From positions 8,094,868 to 8,158,867 of the forward strand of contig OY754331.1 of the NCBI GenBank assembly GCA_963573305.1: a DNA stretch of 64,000 bases. The letters run 5' to 3'. Under the pieces are notes generated by a model. That model saw only the letters and a list, made by a program, of their open reading frames with translations, was not told where the DNA came from and did no database searches. A program made the translations under genes and the position numbers. This document shows, piece by piece, positions 23,801 to 36,576 of the stretch (position 1 is the stretch's first letter; each line of letters starts with the position of its first letter). The stretch is from Pyrrhosoma nymphula. Its lineage: Eukaryota > Arthropoda > Insecta > Odonata > Coenagrionidae.

Positions 23801-26162
23801 CGGGCATTATTTTAATCCGCAGCTATTAATAGTCAGAGCTGTTGCTCGTTCGGCGAATAGGTCGCTCACTCCTGATTGGTTGGCTGCATCCTTCTATCTA
23901 ATGCTAGTTTCCTTACTCTCTGGTAGTTCTTTTCATATGCTTTAATGGCGTATCAGGTGCACAATTTCTTCTCGGGTACTTTTCCTTCGGGTCTAGAGGT
24001 GCATACGGGACGGCGCGCCGACCATAGAGTTTAAAAAATATATATTTTACCCTCTATGATTCACCGAAGCTGAAATAACGACGAAATAACGGGTCACCAA
24101 TTGAAGAAAAGTCACCGAGATATCGTTTTACTTCTTTCTCGTGTTCTGGTGCGTTTTTATTTGCCTACGTTTCTTCAAGTTTTCATCCATCGAATTTCTG
24201 CGATTCTTTATTACTGCTTACTCCTTAATCTACATCGTAGGAGAAGGGCCATACATTCTTTTTTTAATTTTTACAATTCATTAAACCCTACTACACATTC
24301 TTTTTCTTTGGATGATGTTGGCTATTTCATACATGCTTGAAATATATTCGATCATTCTTGCTTGAACAAATGTGAATTTCCCATTTTAATTTTAGTTTTC
24401 GATTGATAAACTTCATTGATGATTAAGGGCAGTTCTGTTCAATATTCAATACCTTCATATATTGATATGCACCATCAAGACAAGTCGTTTGCTACAGGAA
24501 AAACCCCTTTTAAATTGCAAGGCATGAATGAATCTACGATCGTATTTTTTCGGTGTGATACTATTAAACAATTAACTAGAACATTTTCTAATTTGGTTTC
24601 TCGCGTAATGGTCCGCAATGAGTTTTTATTCCTACCAGACATGGCAACGTATATGCTCTTACAAGACAGCTGAGAAACAAGAGAATATTCGATATGTAAC
24701 TAGACCAAGAGCCGATTTCAATTTGACCCTTCTCTCTCTCTTTAGAATTCCATAGTGTATTTCTCATTAAATTCTGAATTATCACCGATCGACTAAAGCA
24801 TCGTTCTCAGGGCAGATATTACATCGGCCTGTAGACAGTGCCCTGTGGCGCAGCGGAAGAACGCAGAGGGATTTGCATATTTTTTGGCAATTCATTCTTT
24901 AAGTCTTAGATTTGTGCATAAAATATTTATAATTTCTAATTATTGAAGACGTACTAAGGTTGGAGAAATCAGGAAAAATAGTAAGATGTAGCCAGTAATC
25001 ACGCTATTTACAAATTCTTCCCCTAATTTTCTTAGTAAAATCGTCTTTATGATAGTAGTTGAAAAAGAAATTATTTAAGTCTATGAACTTGCGCTTAGCG
25101 TAGCAATATTTTAGTAGTGAATCAACTCTTAAAAAAAGAAAGTAATCATTTACTCAATTTCAGCCAATTATTAATAACCAATGGTTTTATACATTTCCCT
25201 TGCTTCGCCATCATGCAATAAGTGATTATCCTAAAGATACACACTGCCGGCACAGATAGGTATTTTTTCCCTGAGAATTGTTGCTCGATATGTTTACAGG
25301 GTTTATGAAACCCAGTAAGTATATATTTGAACACTATGTGACAGAAAAACTTCAGTCTCTCTAAATCCAGTCTTTTAACTCTATGTGAAGACTTGATGCA
25401 GTGAAAATTTTAGGCAGCATGCTGTACTGTGTATCTACATTTTACGCTCTTTTGGCCTCAAGCTAAGAGCACGTTTAAGTTTGGGGCGCAAAATGTAGGT
25501 ATATTCTTTGCTGTCCACTTGGGAATACGTGCGGACAAGGCTTATAAGCACAAGAAAAACCCATTAAACCGCTGGTGCATTAATTAAAGGAAGGACTGAA
25601 TAAATCTTCGCTAATCCCGCTCAACCCCAAACTCTAGTGCTTAATCTTAATCCGGGCCAACTTTGTGAAGGAGCGTGTGGAAGGCCAACCAACTCGCGGT
25701 GACCTTATCTTCACCGCAGTCACCTCGACGTTGTCTTTGCCGCTGCTTCCCCAACGTCTTCGTGCCCTCCGCTCAAGGAGGTGACATTTTGAGGGCGAAA
25801 ATCGTTAAACAACTGTCTCGTGATGATGGGATGACCTTAACCGTAGTCATAAATGCGGAGCTTGGAAAAGAGTTTGGGAACAATAAGGTGAGGGTGGACG
25901 TCGCTTAAGCCCGGTGACCCATGAAATCTACGTTGAGGTCGTTTGGAGGGCTCATGGTGGGAGGTAATGTTTAGCGCTTGCCATCTATGGCCTACGTGAT
26001 AACATACCTGGTCGTAGGGTGGTACTTGTAACAGGGGGAAAAACTTTTATGTGAATATTTATTGGAACACCCCCTAAATTGGCCTTCTTTGGTTAGAAAA
26101 CAAATTATGTGAAATACTACTATTATTCATGGTTAAAACTTTCACGGGTCAATATAGATGTT
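20863..26162. other. Mostly AT-rich, no gene established
   Basis: Contains GC-richer patches at about 22690-22940 and 25620-25930. The latter has a 77-codon plus frame (25675-25908) with no recognised domain. A small inverted pair (CTACATTTTACGC / GCGCAAAATGTAG) spans about 25436-25498. Confidence 0.45.
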
Positions 26163-26352
26163 TGTTTGTTTTTCGGGTGTATCCCGCGTACTATAACCAG
26201 GTGTGATAGCTGTCGTTTCGTGGCCGTTGCCGGTCACTTTATCATAGGGAATGTAAATGTTTCCCTTTGATAAAGTGACCAGCAACGGCCACGAAATGTC
26301 AGCTATCACACCTGGTTATAGTACGCGGGATACACCCGAAAAACAAACATAC
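26163..26352. mobile_element. Near-perfect foldback with hammerhead-like arms
   Basis: Two arms of about 90 bp (26163-26256 and 26262-26352) are nearly perfect reverse complements around a tiny loop, so the RNA or single strand would form one long hairpin. Each arm contains GATAAAGTGACC, a short loop, GGCCACGAAA and then a C or T. This has the layout of a hammerhead (CUGANGA-like box, stem II, GAAA). The structure matches a PLE inverted-terminal-repeat pair with its body lost. A foldback MITE is the alternative. Confidence 0.6.
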
Positions 26353-27824
26353 AACTACTATTATTGTATGAAGGAAAAGCAGATTGAGGTTAAACTTTTG
26401 AAATTTCACTTTTTTGGAATTTTTTGGAAAAGGTGAACATAACGGAGTTGAATTCTCGTTAAAACCTAGAAATTGGACATTTATTGTGCTTCTTATAGAA
26501 TATTATTAAAATCTGTGCTGTGAATCCCAAGAATAGGTGCCGAGATTTAGTCCCCACGAGCACTTGAACCTACTGGGCGTGTCACGGTATAAATGCACTG
26601 TTTATTTGAAATAATGGAATCTTTTTTATGGATATCTATTTCTTTAAAAGGTACATAATTTTATGTATTGGTAAAATAGTAAGTGCACAAAAAAGCGTTT
26701 CATCTATATATATTAAATCACCTTTTATTACCTTTGATACTTGTGTAGCGTGTTTTAGCAGCGCGGATGATCAGTAATGATTGATTCCCAAGCTCCTGTT
26801 ACTAGTTTTTTGGTATATAATGACAAATTTCTTTGAAAAACCTAAGCGGTTAAGCATCTGGGTCAGCAGGCCAAAGATTGCCCGAGATATATATCTCGGA
26901 CATATATTCATATCCACGCAGCTAATTACACTCTTCGCCTTGCTGCAGTTGAAAAGATTTTCATTAATAAGAATGTGGTTTCTCAAATAGCCTCAATGCA
27001 TTTAGAACAGCAAGACATACTTCTACTTAGGCACACTATAAATATACACACGATACATTACAAAATTTTCATCTCTAGATAAGGAAATCTCTTTACGAAA
27101 CTGAAATAATTGTAAGCGGTATTAAATTATCCACATCTACTTCACAGTGTAACCTGGAGAGCGAAATCGTATACTACCGAGAGGTATTTTATTCCTTAAT
27201 GTTACGATTAGTTTAAGGAGTTATCGATAGTATTTCAAGAGTGATTTATCTTAGTGTCGCTGCATGAAGATCATATATTAACAATGTATTAAACAAGGGC
27301 AATTAACATTGTTCAATAACGCCAGTATTGCATACAAGGCTTGATTTATCCCAATTTATTTAAGATCACACCTCCCAGAACCATTTAAAGAAAGAAAAAT
27401 TTCTAGCAAAAGGTTTAATTAACTTTTTTGGCCGAATTCTGATTTCATATACTATGTGAGGGGTAATACATAACTGAGTTTTTTTTTAGCTGTTGTCTTC
27501 ATAAACAGCAAACCCCATTCCAAATTATTTTTCCAATCGCTGCGATTTTGAAAGTGATGTGGGCGCATTCACGCACATTATTGCAAAGATATACACCAAT
27601 GAGTGTGAAATTTGTCATGAAAAAATCATTTTGACATTATGAATTGACAGGGATTCAATCGCAATGGATGGAAAATTTGTCAAAAATTAGTCGTTCAAAA
27701 TCGATAATATTGTTTTTTTTTTCTCCGATACTGTGGCATATCATTAACGAAATCGTCTCCAGTGCTACAATGTCGACTGGGGACGAGAGCAACTTGTTCG
27801 CATAAACCTCGTTTGCGTTGAATT
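26353..27824. other. AT-rich, no gene seen
   Basis: No supported feature. The overlapping 69- and 71-codon frames at 26771-26990 are shadows of each other without motifs. Confidence 0.5.
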
Positions 27825-27960
27825 AAGAAGGTGGTGTCGCTGGCTAACACATCTGACAGGCAATTGGGAGGTCTGGGTTCGATTACTAGTCAAGTCTAAT
27901 GATTTATTCATGGCTGATTTCACTCTTTTTGGGTATAGACCCATTCAGATTCCCCGGGAT
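27825..27960 (+). mobile_element. tRNA-derived SINE
   Basis: GGTGGTGTCGCTGGCTAACA resembles the 5' half of a tRNA with its A box, and GGGTTCGATTAC about 35 bp later is a good RNA polymerase III B box. The surrounding 3' part (CTAGTCAAGTCTAATG onward) is not tRNA-like and is shared in decayed form with 49771-49870, showing a repeat family rather than a tRNA gene. No CCA-end acceptor stem closes. Confidence 0.6.
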
Positions 27961-30900
27961 ATTGCAGCAAGATTCCGTTGCTCCAGCGCCAAATGCTTTG
28001 TTTTATATCAATATCTAAAGATACAGTAGTAACCACTATTTAAAATTCATTTCTGCTAAAGCTACATCAGGAAACCTCTATAATGAGGAAGATTTTGGCC
28101 CCATTGAATGCTATCAAAATGAAACTCTCTTTCTGTAAACACAGTTTATCAGTGTTAAAATCAATTAAAAGGTGTATCAATATTGCATTGAAATAATATC
28201 ATCCATGTAAAACGCGTTTTGAAAGGCATCTCAAACATCCTCCACTGCTGGTGAAAAGCCTCTAACTTTTATGATGCTCACGGAAGTTTTTTTGTTGGCC
28301 GTAGTTTTTCCCTGAGAAATTCCACTTCCTTCTCTATTAAATCAAGCACAATTAATGCCTCGAATTTCAAGAGAAAGACACTTTTGGCAACTTTGATCCT
28401 CTTCATTACTGATTGGGGTTATTCGGGTGGAATTTATTGTTAATAATTTAAAACTCATCGCAACTTTCGTCGATATCTTTGATCATGAAATAAATCGTGA
28501 TAGCTGTAGACACTTTAGTATTAAGCCATATTCTGACCAAGAATTAGTACGTCGCGTCGAGAGGAACCGGTACGTGCTGTGAGAACAGTTAATTGAGATA
28601 TAACAATTAGATTTATCATTTAGTTTAATCATTTTATGTGTAATTAATTTCTAAATCTTTAATGTAGGTGTCTCAGCATTTATAATATAACCAACTAAAG
28701 AGAAGGGCAAAATGTTACTTGACGAATCTTGAAGCTCTCGGTGTACAGTTTCTCGTGACGTTAGTGTTCCTGGGTGGACTATAAATTTGGTGTCTAAATT
28801 TGTAAAGATGTCTTCAAGATACATTTTTCAAATTCATTGGTGGAGGAAACTTAGTTTTTTGCAGTTAATCGTTTCTTGTCTTAGTTTTAAACTTTAGAGG
28901 TGCTAAGGATGAAGTGAATTGCGAAATTTTAGGTTTGATGCTGTAGCTACGGTATGCATTGGCGTACTTATATTTACATTATGTAATTTATGTAGCATTT
29001 TAAATTAATAATCTAAAAATATATAAAACAATTACATTTGAATATTATAAAATAACTGCATTGACAACACGACAGGCGACCATGATCACAGGAGGTTCGA
29101 GTGCTGGGGGCGACGGGAACGCGACCTTGGCAGAGCGAACTCACTTTCGGGACAGCAATTCGTGAACCACTGGGCAGAATGTAATTACAATCGTGTCGAA
29201 ACCCATCGAAGGTTTACTAAGTCGGTGTTAATAATGCAAAAGCGATTAGATAATCCGAGTGCTCCAATTTTGCCACGAATGTGCAAATATAACACAAATT
29301 ATTGCAATTGCGAAAGTTTAAGCGCGATGTGGCACCATTTTTCTTTCTCCTTTTGCTGTAGTATTTGACACGGTTTATTTTTCAACGGAATGGAAAAATT
29401 AATGGGGCTTCCTAAGATAAATATCAAGGTATACATTGAGCCCCTTAACCTAATAGCTACCATTTTTTGCGCTTCTCACTGAGTGAGCTAGTTAGAAAGA
29501 AATTCTAGTAAGTGTACCCCAAATACTGTAGCAAAATGACAGTGAATGTTTTCGCGAAAGTTTAGAAAGTTCAGAAAGAATCTCAAATTTTCATTGTATC
29601 TAGCGCCCAGCAATATCTGTATAAAGTTTCCATATATTTAAGCATTGAGAAGCATATTAACAAATTTTCAAATTCTTTTAATATATTTTTAAATATATAT
29701 TGAGCTGTTTTCCTAGGGACACTCCTAAAATTCTGAAATTAAAAGTAACCCAACAGCCTGCCGCTGTGCGTGGATCAGAAGTAAACAGTGGACATGCGGT
29801 GAAGACAGGGAATAACACTTTGAAAAAGAAACACTTCTCAACCCACTTCCTCCTCCTTCTTCTTGGCCCCATTTGAATACAATGTGTGATTTAAAATCCT
29901 GCCTTAATTCCTTGGCCACGCAAATTAGTTTCTCTTGTCCACCGCTCCTCTCTTTATTCTCAACCGGACCACCCTTTTAATTTCTTACCCTCGCCTCCCC
30001 ACCCTCTTTCCCTCTCCTATCCTCTTAATCCTTGAGGACTCCTCCTTCTCCATGAAACACGTAACCCCCATGGTCTTCTTCGTCCTCCCAGCATGCCCCA
30101 ACTCCCCTAGGGATCCAAACTCTCACCTCCATACCCTTTTTACACCTACCTTCCCTCCTCTTGTCTCCTTCTTTGAGGCTAATTAATGAACTTAAGAGTC
30201 CCCCACCTCCTTATCTATCTTCCTCCACTTCCCTTCTCCTTACTTCCTGCCTGCCCCATCTTCATAGTCTTTCGCCCAGTAGCGCCCTCTTACTCTCTTC
30301 TGGCCATTCATGTGGGCCCTCCCACCGCTACCCTTCGCCTGAGAGTATAGTACAATCAACTAGCGCGATATTCACCCGCTTGCCAACCTCATTCATCCGT
30401 CCAACCTGATCTGACTGACTCAGGGTGCGCACCTATTTCCCTGGAGGCGCAAGAAACCTGTACTGCTGTATGTCAAAAGATTCCTCTTGCATTAAAAACA
30501 AAGGTACGTTATGACTGGCTTCTGCTTTTCTGCACTTATGTGTGTGTCGAAGCAACAACGGGTGCAATATCACCCTAAATCAAATGCTATTCCGTGATTG
30601 AAGAGCTGTGGTGAAACAACAATAATCATCGCCCCATATTCTATAGCCTTCTTCAAAATATTTCTCTAGACACTCAGGTTCTGGAATTAACACAAATCGA
30701 AGGAAATGAAGTTATTGATTTAAGGAAAGTGATGTGTTTTCAAAATTCAAAAGAGTTGAAAAAAATGTGTCTCCATTTGTGCTCAGTGTTGCCTACTTGA
30801 GAATTCATTTTCATGGAAAAAATGATAAATGCCTACCAATTGTTTGGGCCCTTAGTAGATGAGATGGATGACTGAGTAAGAATTGTTATTTAACCTGTCC

Positions 30901-33838
30901 ATATATTAATCCATATATAGACGCCATGGCTTGCCACCCGAATCCACATCACATTTTAGATTAGTCCCTCCAATGATAAAAAGTGTAACATTTGTCTCAT
31001 AGCAAGAACTCATTTTTTATGCTACGCGGATACAATTCATAATTTAGTCTATCATCGACTCGGATATTCAAACTGTTTGCGAAGATGGAGTTCGCATAGC
31101 CCAATGAGATAATTTTCTGTGACATAATTATTATGTCACTGTAAAATCGTTTTCCGTTACACCGTCATTTTTCTAAATTAATATTCTACAATAAGGTTCT
31201 CAATTAGTAATTCCAACGTATTTAAATTTCGACTCCTTAGTTTTTAATTGGCAAAAAATGTAATCGTGGCAGTGAAGTGGTGACTGTGTATTTTTCTTTG
31301 AGTATGATGGTTAGTAAGACGGATGCAGAAGAAATTTCACCTGGCAACATTTATGCAGAAAATATTTAGTTGCCAGGAAGGCGTTGAAACTATTTATTGA
31401 CATTAAAATACCTTCATATTTAAGTAATGGTTCCCGTGATTCAAGTTATTATAAAATTAACTCAAACGAGCAACACTTTAATGATTATTTGACTGCCTTC
31501 TAAAGCCTCAGGTCAATTTTCCCTATAGAACATTTTTATAATGCCGCTATAATTATTCCTCCTGGCTGTGAAAAAATTGAAACATTAGTACACATTTATT
31601 TCTTTCTTCTTTTCTATATGTTTGCATTACTTTTGGCTCTTTTATTGTAATTAGTCTCAAAAGTTAATATTTATTCCAATTTAGTGTTAATAATATATAG
31701 CTAAGTAAATTACAATAAGTTTCTATTTAAATTTGAATTATGTTTTTACGATTAGTCCTGTCGTTCTGCATTCCTTTGGAATGTAATTAACTTTTTACGT
31801 CTCTTTGAGTATGAAACGTATATTTGCGGCATATTCAGGGTAAAGAACAAAGGAAACTTTGAGAATTGATATTTAGATATCCTAATCCATTATTTGGAAC
31901 AACCTTTCTGCCAAAAGCGTGTGAACATGTATTTTAACAGCAGACAGTTGTGAAGTAAGATTGTGCTTGGTCACGAACTTGAAGCAATTGAAAATAAGAA
32001 TGTTAGTCAAATAATAAGAAAGCATGGAGCACTTGTGATACTCAATAACTGTTATGGATAAATAACATACAGTGGAAATATTTTCGTAACACCAGAGCAT
32101 GACTGAGATAAGGAAGACCTGGACTGGCAATAACTCCATTACAAAAAAGAGGAAAGTAATTCATTTATCATTTACTTCGCAAACAAACAAGACTAATAAA
32201 AACAGGCACAGTTTTCATGGCGGTTTTTTGGAAAATTGACGGATATTTTCAATTTTATTTTCAATAATTATGTAAACGCTAAATCTAAAAATATTGCGAA
32301 ATAGAATAAACTCAGGGAATTGAAACAAATATGTAAGGGTTTAATTTCCATAATGTTGAGCTTTTCGTTGAAAAGGGCATAAAAAATAATATTTACACTT
32401 TTTCAAAGAGAGTTCAAATTGACGAGTGGATATTAGAAAAATCAAAGAATGTGATATTAAGTGTTTTCCCTGCCCATACTTCCTCTCCCCTCTCTATTTC
32501 ATGGCAGGTGTTCAGCAAGCACCATTTCGGTGGTCCGAAGGGTCGTTTGGAGATGTTATGAATGTCACACAGGAGAGGTTCTGATGAAATTGGCGTGCAA
32601 ATTATATTAATTGGTAATAATAAAATTTTAATTAATATATTGGGTTTTTTATGTTGAGATCGATCCGTTTACGATTCAAATCGTTTTGAATGCGATCCAA
32701 ATGCTTCTGATGTGAATACACCCTCGTCCTCTATAAATGTAAAATTATTTAATTTATTCGAGTCCATTTCAATGCGATATCGATAATATTTCGATTACTT
32801 GGTTATGTCTTTGTTTACTGCGAATTAGGAGTTTAGAGATTTAACTCTCGATTACAATGGGATGAAGAGGTCTTTAAAATATTCATCTTTGTTGGTCGTC
32901 AATTCGTTAACAAAATGAGAATTGAATGGATTTCGGTAACACAAGTTTCATGCCTGTTTAATAGACCGCCACATTAATGGTTTAATTTGACTACCTCTGC
33001 TTAAAGCAATTAGTGGTAAGTGAAACGAAGTGCATGATATTATGTATATTATACGGAAAACGCAGTGAAATGGTGAAAAAAACTGATTGGCTAAGCCGTG
33101 GATAAGAGTGTGGCAAACGAACCAATTAGGTTAAATGTAAATTCTAAGCAATGTACGCAGTTTTCATTGATTAATAGACGTGGTGGAAGACCAAAGGTCA
33201 GGTAAACCAATCCTGAAATTTTCCTCTCTTCATACATCTGTAACAGAGTCATAATGTGTGTGCCAGATTCAGGAATTGGATGAATGGACGATAGAAATCG
33301 AGTCCTCTCTTAATCTAGCGAATGTATCCGTGGCTTAGGGTAATGATGTCACGATAATTTTGTAAAAACGGAAATGAGCAGCAATTATACTTTCAATGAA
33401 ATTATCACTTGCGCTAAAGTATTCCCTATAATGTCAAGCATGATTATAATGAAAGTACGTATCTATCGGTTTACGGATAAATATTCTTCTAACCTGTTTC
33501 TAGATTAATATATAATTGTAAGTTTTGGTGGCAGAGGTGAAGTATTCTTTAATTGCTTGATTACTGCGCAAATCAGTGAATGTTTGACCACAGACGTTTT
33601 AAAACAGGGAAAAATCAGGCCTCCGTTGATACTTAGTGACATGTGTGTTAAATTCATGCTCCTTTGGGAATGCATTATCGTCCTCTTTCGGAATTTTTCC
33701 AAGTTTTGGAAATGTTCTCAATTTTTGTTCATATTTACACAGGTTGATTGCTATTACTTATCGTTAAATCTGTTGAACTCATAAACATCTTATCATCTGA
33801 GTATGTTTAAATCTAGGTTTGAGCGTCTTAATGCATGA
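27961..33838. other. No gene seen; pyrimidine-rich patch inside
   Basis: AT-rich apart from 29930-30420, which is pyrimidine-rich on the plus strand. There the minus strand reads a long, stop-interrupted Lys/Glu/Gly-rich frame of unknown origin, perhaps an eroded coding sequence. A perfect 21-bp palindrome, GTGACATAATTATTATGTCAC, lies at 31119-31139. Confidence 0.45.
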
Positions 33839-34140
33839 CTTTGCATCTTGCATAATGCATCTTTGGGGCTGTCCATAATCTCCGTAGACAAAAAAATGCC
33901 ACTTTTTGACCCCCCACTCCCCATTTTGGACACTCGTAGACTTCATCCGGATCCCCCCCCCCCTGTTGTCCAGGTAGACCGAGAAGCCGGGCCTCACCAA
34001 GGCGGCATCGAGCGGGCGGCACCAGCCACCGACACAGCGTCCTCGCAACCATTCGCTGCACTTGAGTGTGGCGTGGCAATGTCACTCCCGCCGCGTCGTG
34101 TCGCCCATTGCCTACATCCCCCCAACGTGGACCTTAGTTG
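33839..34140. other. GC-rich insert-like block
   Basis: A 300-bp GC-rich, C-run-containing block in AT-rich DNA. It begins with a G/C run motif (TTTGACCCCCCACTCC read on plus) of a kind seen in dispersed repeats. Overlapping frames on both strands have no domain. It could be a short interspersed repeat of unknown class. Confidence 0.3.
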
Positions 34141-34443
34141 ACAACCATCGTAACAAACCCCCCTCTCCCTGTTTGGTGTCTACGTGGATTATATACAGTC
34201 CCTTTGTAAACATAAATTATTTTAAAGTGACGATTATTTTAGAGATTAGTGAATTTCTGTTATATAAAAGTATGTACACTTCTAACTCTTGATTATCCTG
34301 GCATAGGCTTATGAATATTATGGCCAATTGGTATGAAATCCGTGGCCTAAGTCGTGTTCGATTCGTGTCAATATTTTGAAAATGTTTAACCGAAACGCAA
34401 TATTTATTCATTTGATAAATGCAACTTCATAAAATTTGGCGAG

Positions 34444-34907
34444 ATGCTTAATGATTCGTACACGGACTTCGTAGCTAAAACAGAAGATAAAAGCACTGAT
34501 GAATCATGGAAATATTTCTTAAAAATTCTACGACAGGGAATCAACGAATATATTCCGCAAAAATTGAAATGCGACAGTAAAGAACCTCGCTGGTATAACA
34601 ACGATGTTAGGAGGGACCTTAAGTGACAGAGAAAACTGTACAACTTCCTCAAAAAGTCCACTACGGTAGGTGACAAATCGAAGGAACTTGAAGCAAAAGA
34701 AAGTTACGCTGCGCAACGCTCAAAAACTAAGAAATCAATGCGTTCTGCATTGCAAAATTTCAAGAAAAAAGTACTTGGTGAATTACTCGAAGAAAATCCG
34801 AAATCTTTTTGGTCATATGCGAGAGAGCTTCAGGGAAAATCTTCAACCGTAGATTCGTTATTTGATAAAGATGGCAAACTTGTCACCGAAAATATTGAAA
34901 AAGCTTA
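34444..34907 (+). pseudogene. LINE pre-RT linker, broken
   Basis: Conceptual translation gives the segment preceding the RT in Jockey/CR1 polyproteins: a PRWYNNDVRRDL stretch, then a YAAQRSKTKKSMR-type basic helix and NPKSFWSY. It is split by a TGA at about 34625 and a TAA near 34905. The open piece at 34444-34626 is only the first part. Confidence 0.7.
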
Positions 34908-34989
34908 AACGTTAAATTCCCACATCGAAAGTGTATACACTACAGACGATACTGCATGTAATTTTGAAATTTCATTCACTGAGGAACCG

Positions 34990-36431
34990 ATGAAAGAAAT
35001 CACTATTCAACGCGATGGGATAACTAAACAGCTAAAGTCGATAAAAAATAGTAAATCTCCGGGTCCGGAGGCAACACCCGCGCGTGTCCTCAAGGCGTTA
35101 GCGCCACATATCGCACCGTTCTTAGACATAATATTCAAGAAGTCATTGTCTGAAGGAAAGATACCATTAGACTGGAAAATTGCAAACGTTACACCGATAT
35201 TCAAAAAGGGAAACAGACAGGACCCTGGGAACTATCGACCAATTTCATTAACTTCGATTATAGGCAAGATACTCGAACATATCGTCGTTAGCAATATAAT
35301 GACGTTCCTGGACAGTTGTAACGTCCTCCATGGCTCTCAGCACGGATTCCGGAAAGGTAGATCATGTGAAACACAACTCGCGCTCTTTCTTCATGACGTT
35401 CTCAAATCTGGTGAATCGAAAAGACAAGTTGACGCATTATTTCTAGATTTTAAGAAAGCTTTCGACACGGTACCTCACAACAAACTTTTATACAAATTAC
35501 AGTCATGCGGGCTGAACGTAACAGTAGTAAAATGGATACGCGACTTTCTGAGTGATCGTAAGCAAAAGGTAGTTCTTGACGGAATTAGCTCTGATGTAGT
35601 TAAAGTGACATCAAGTGTCCCGCAAGGAAGCGTGATCGGACCCCTTTTGTTCATTATATACATTAGTGACCTATGCTCTCGAATTAGCAGTAAAATACGT
35701 TTATTTGCCGACGACGCTGTCATCTATCGTGAAATTAGTGATCACTCTGACTTTGAAACTATATTATCGGATTTAAACAACGTTCATTTGTGGAGCCAAG
35801 AGTGGGGACTCGAACTTCATCTGAGCAAATGCACGGCGGTACATTTCTTGCGGAGGTCGTCCAACTATCTCCGTGTATATGCTGTGGATGGTACATAAAG
35901 ACGACAGATGAAGTGAAGTATCTAGGAGTTACGATAACTTCGGACCTATCGTGGGGAGCACATATAAGAAATATTTGTGGCAGAGCTCTGAAGAAGCTAG
36001 GATTCGTCAAGCGTATTGTGAGAAGATTTTCAGATGAAAAAGTAAAAGAGAGGTGCTATTTCGCACTCGTCCGGCCACACCTTGAATATGCAGCGAGCAT
36101 ATGGGATTCGGTGCAGAAAGACTTAGTCCGGGAACTTAATAAAATACAAAGGAAAGCGGCGCGTTTCGTCAAAAACTGCTACGGGCGTACAGACAGCGTT
36201 ATACAGATGTTAAACGAATTAGGCTGGGAGCCGCTAGAGACTCGGAGGCTGCGCGCTAGGCTTAGATTGCTTGAACAATTGAGAATAGATATTTTTCAGA
36301 GCGACGTGGAGAACATCATATTAGATCCCCACTATATTTCCAGGTCCGACAGAGGTGATAAATTGAGAGAGATGTTTTGCCGAACGGATAGGTATGGGAA
36401 TTCGTTTATCCCCCGAACAATAAGGGACTAA
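34990..36431 (+). pseudogene. LINE reverse transcriptase, one frameshift
   Basis: The first frame (34990-35898) carries RT blocks in order: SPGPEATPARVL, WKIANVTPIFKKG, NYRPISLTS, QHGFRKGRSC, catalytic ALFLDFKKAFDTV, SVPQGSVIGPLLF and the FADDAVIY box (35704-35727). The frame then shifts near 35885 into the second frame (to 36431), which supplies VKYLGVTI, an RP-HLEYA block, RIQRKAARFV-type residues and the conserved C-terminal tail. All three catalytic Asp positions are retained. The shift removes only the thumb/C-terminal continuity. Confidence 0.9.
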
Positions 36432-36540
36432 AATAAATGCTAGGCGTAATTTCATTAGAACGTGTCCTTTTTATGTGTAAACGGCTGGTGTCCTAACACC
36501 CCCCGCCACACGCCTATTGAGGCGGCTTGCGGGGTAGTAT

Positions 36541-36576
36541 GTAGATGTAGATGTAGATGTAGATGTAGATGTAGAT
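36541..36576 (+). repeat. (GTAGAT)6 microsatellite tail
   Basis: Six perfect GTAGAT units directly after the LINE 3' UTR. It is the 3' terminal repeat used or produced at target-primed reverse transcription. Confidence 0.9.

Larger units (their letters stand above)
34440..36576 (+). mobile_element. 5'-truncated CR1/L2-like LINE
   Basis: A plus-strand non-LTR retrotransposon lacking its endonuclease. Recognisable sequence begins near 34440 inside the pre-RT linker, continues through a full reverse transcriptase and C-terminal tail to 36431, and ends with a short 3' UTR that can fold (CGCC...GGCG near 36510-36523) and six GTAGAT units. A hexamer-repeat 3' end with 5' truncation is typical of CR1/L2/Jockey-type elements. 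One in-frame TGA (34625), a TAA near 34905 and a frame change near 35885 make it inactive. Confidence 0.85.

Noticed and set aside
24838..24880. tRNA/SINE A-box-like GTGGCGCAGCGGAAGAACGC
   Set aside because: No B box or cloverleaf partner within the expected distance.
29935..30409. Pyrimidine-rich plus frames and long minus frame
   Set aside because: Stops interrupt the minus frame and no family is recognisable; kept only as an unassigned patch.
31119..31139. Perfect 21-bp palindrome GTGACATAATTATTATGTCAC
   Set aside because: Short AT-rich palindromes arise by chance in such DNA, and no repeat or operator context was seen.
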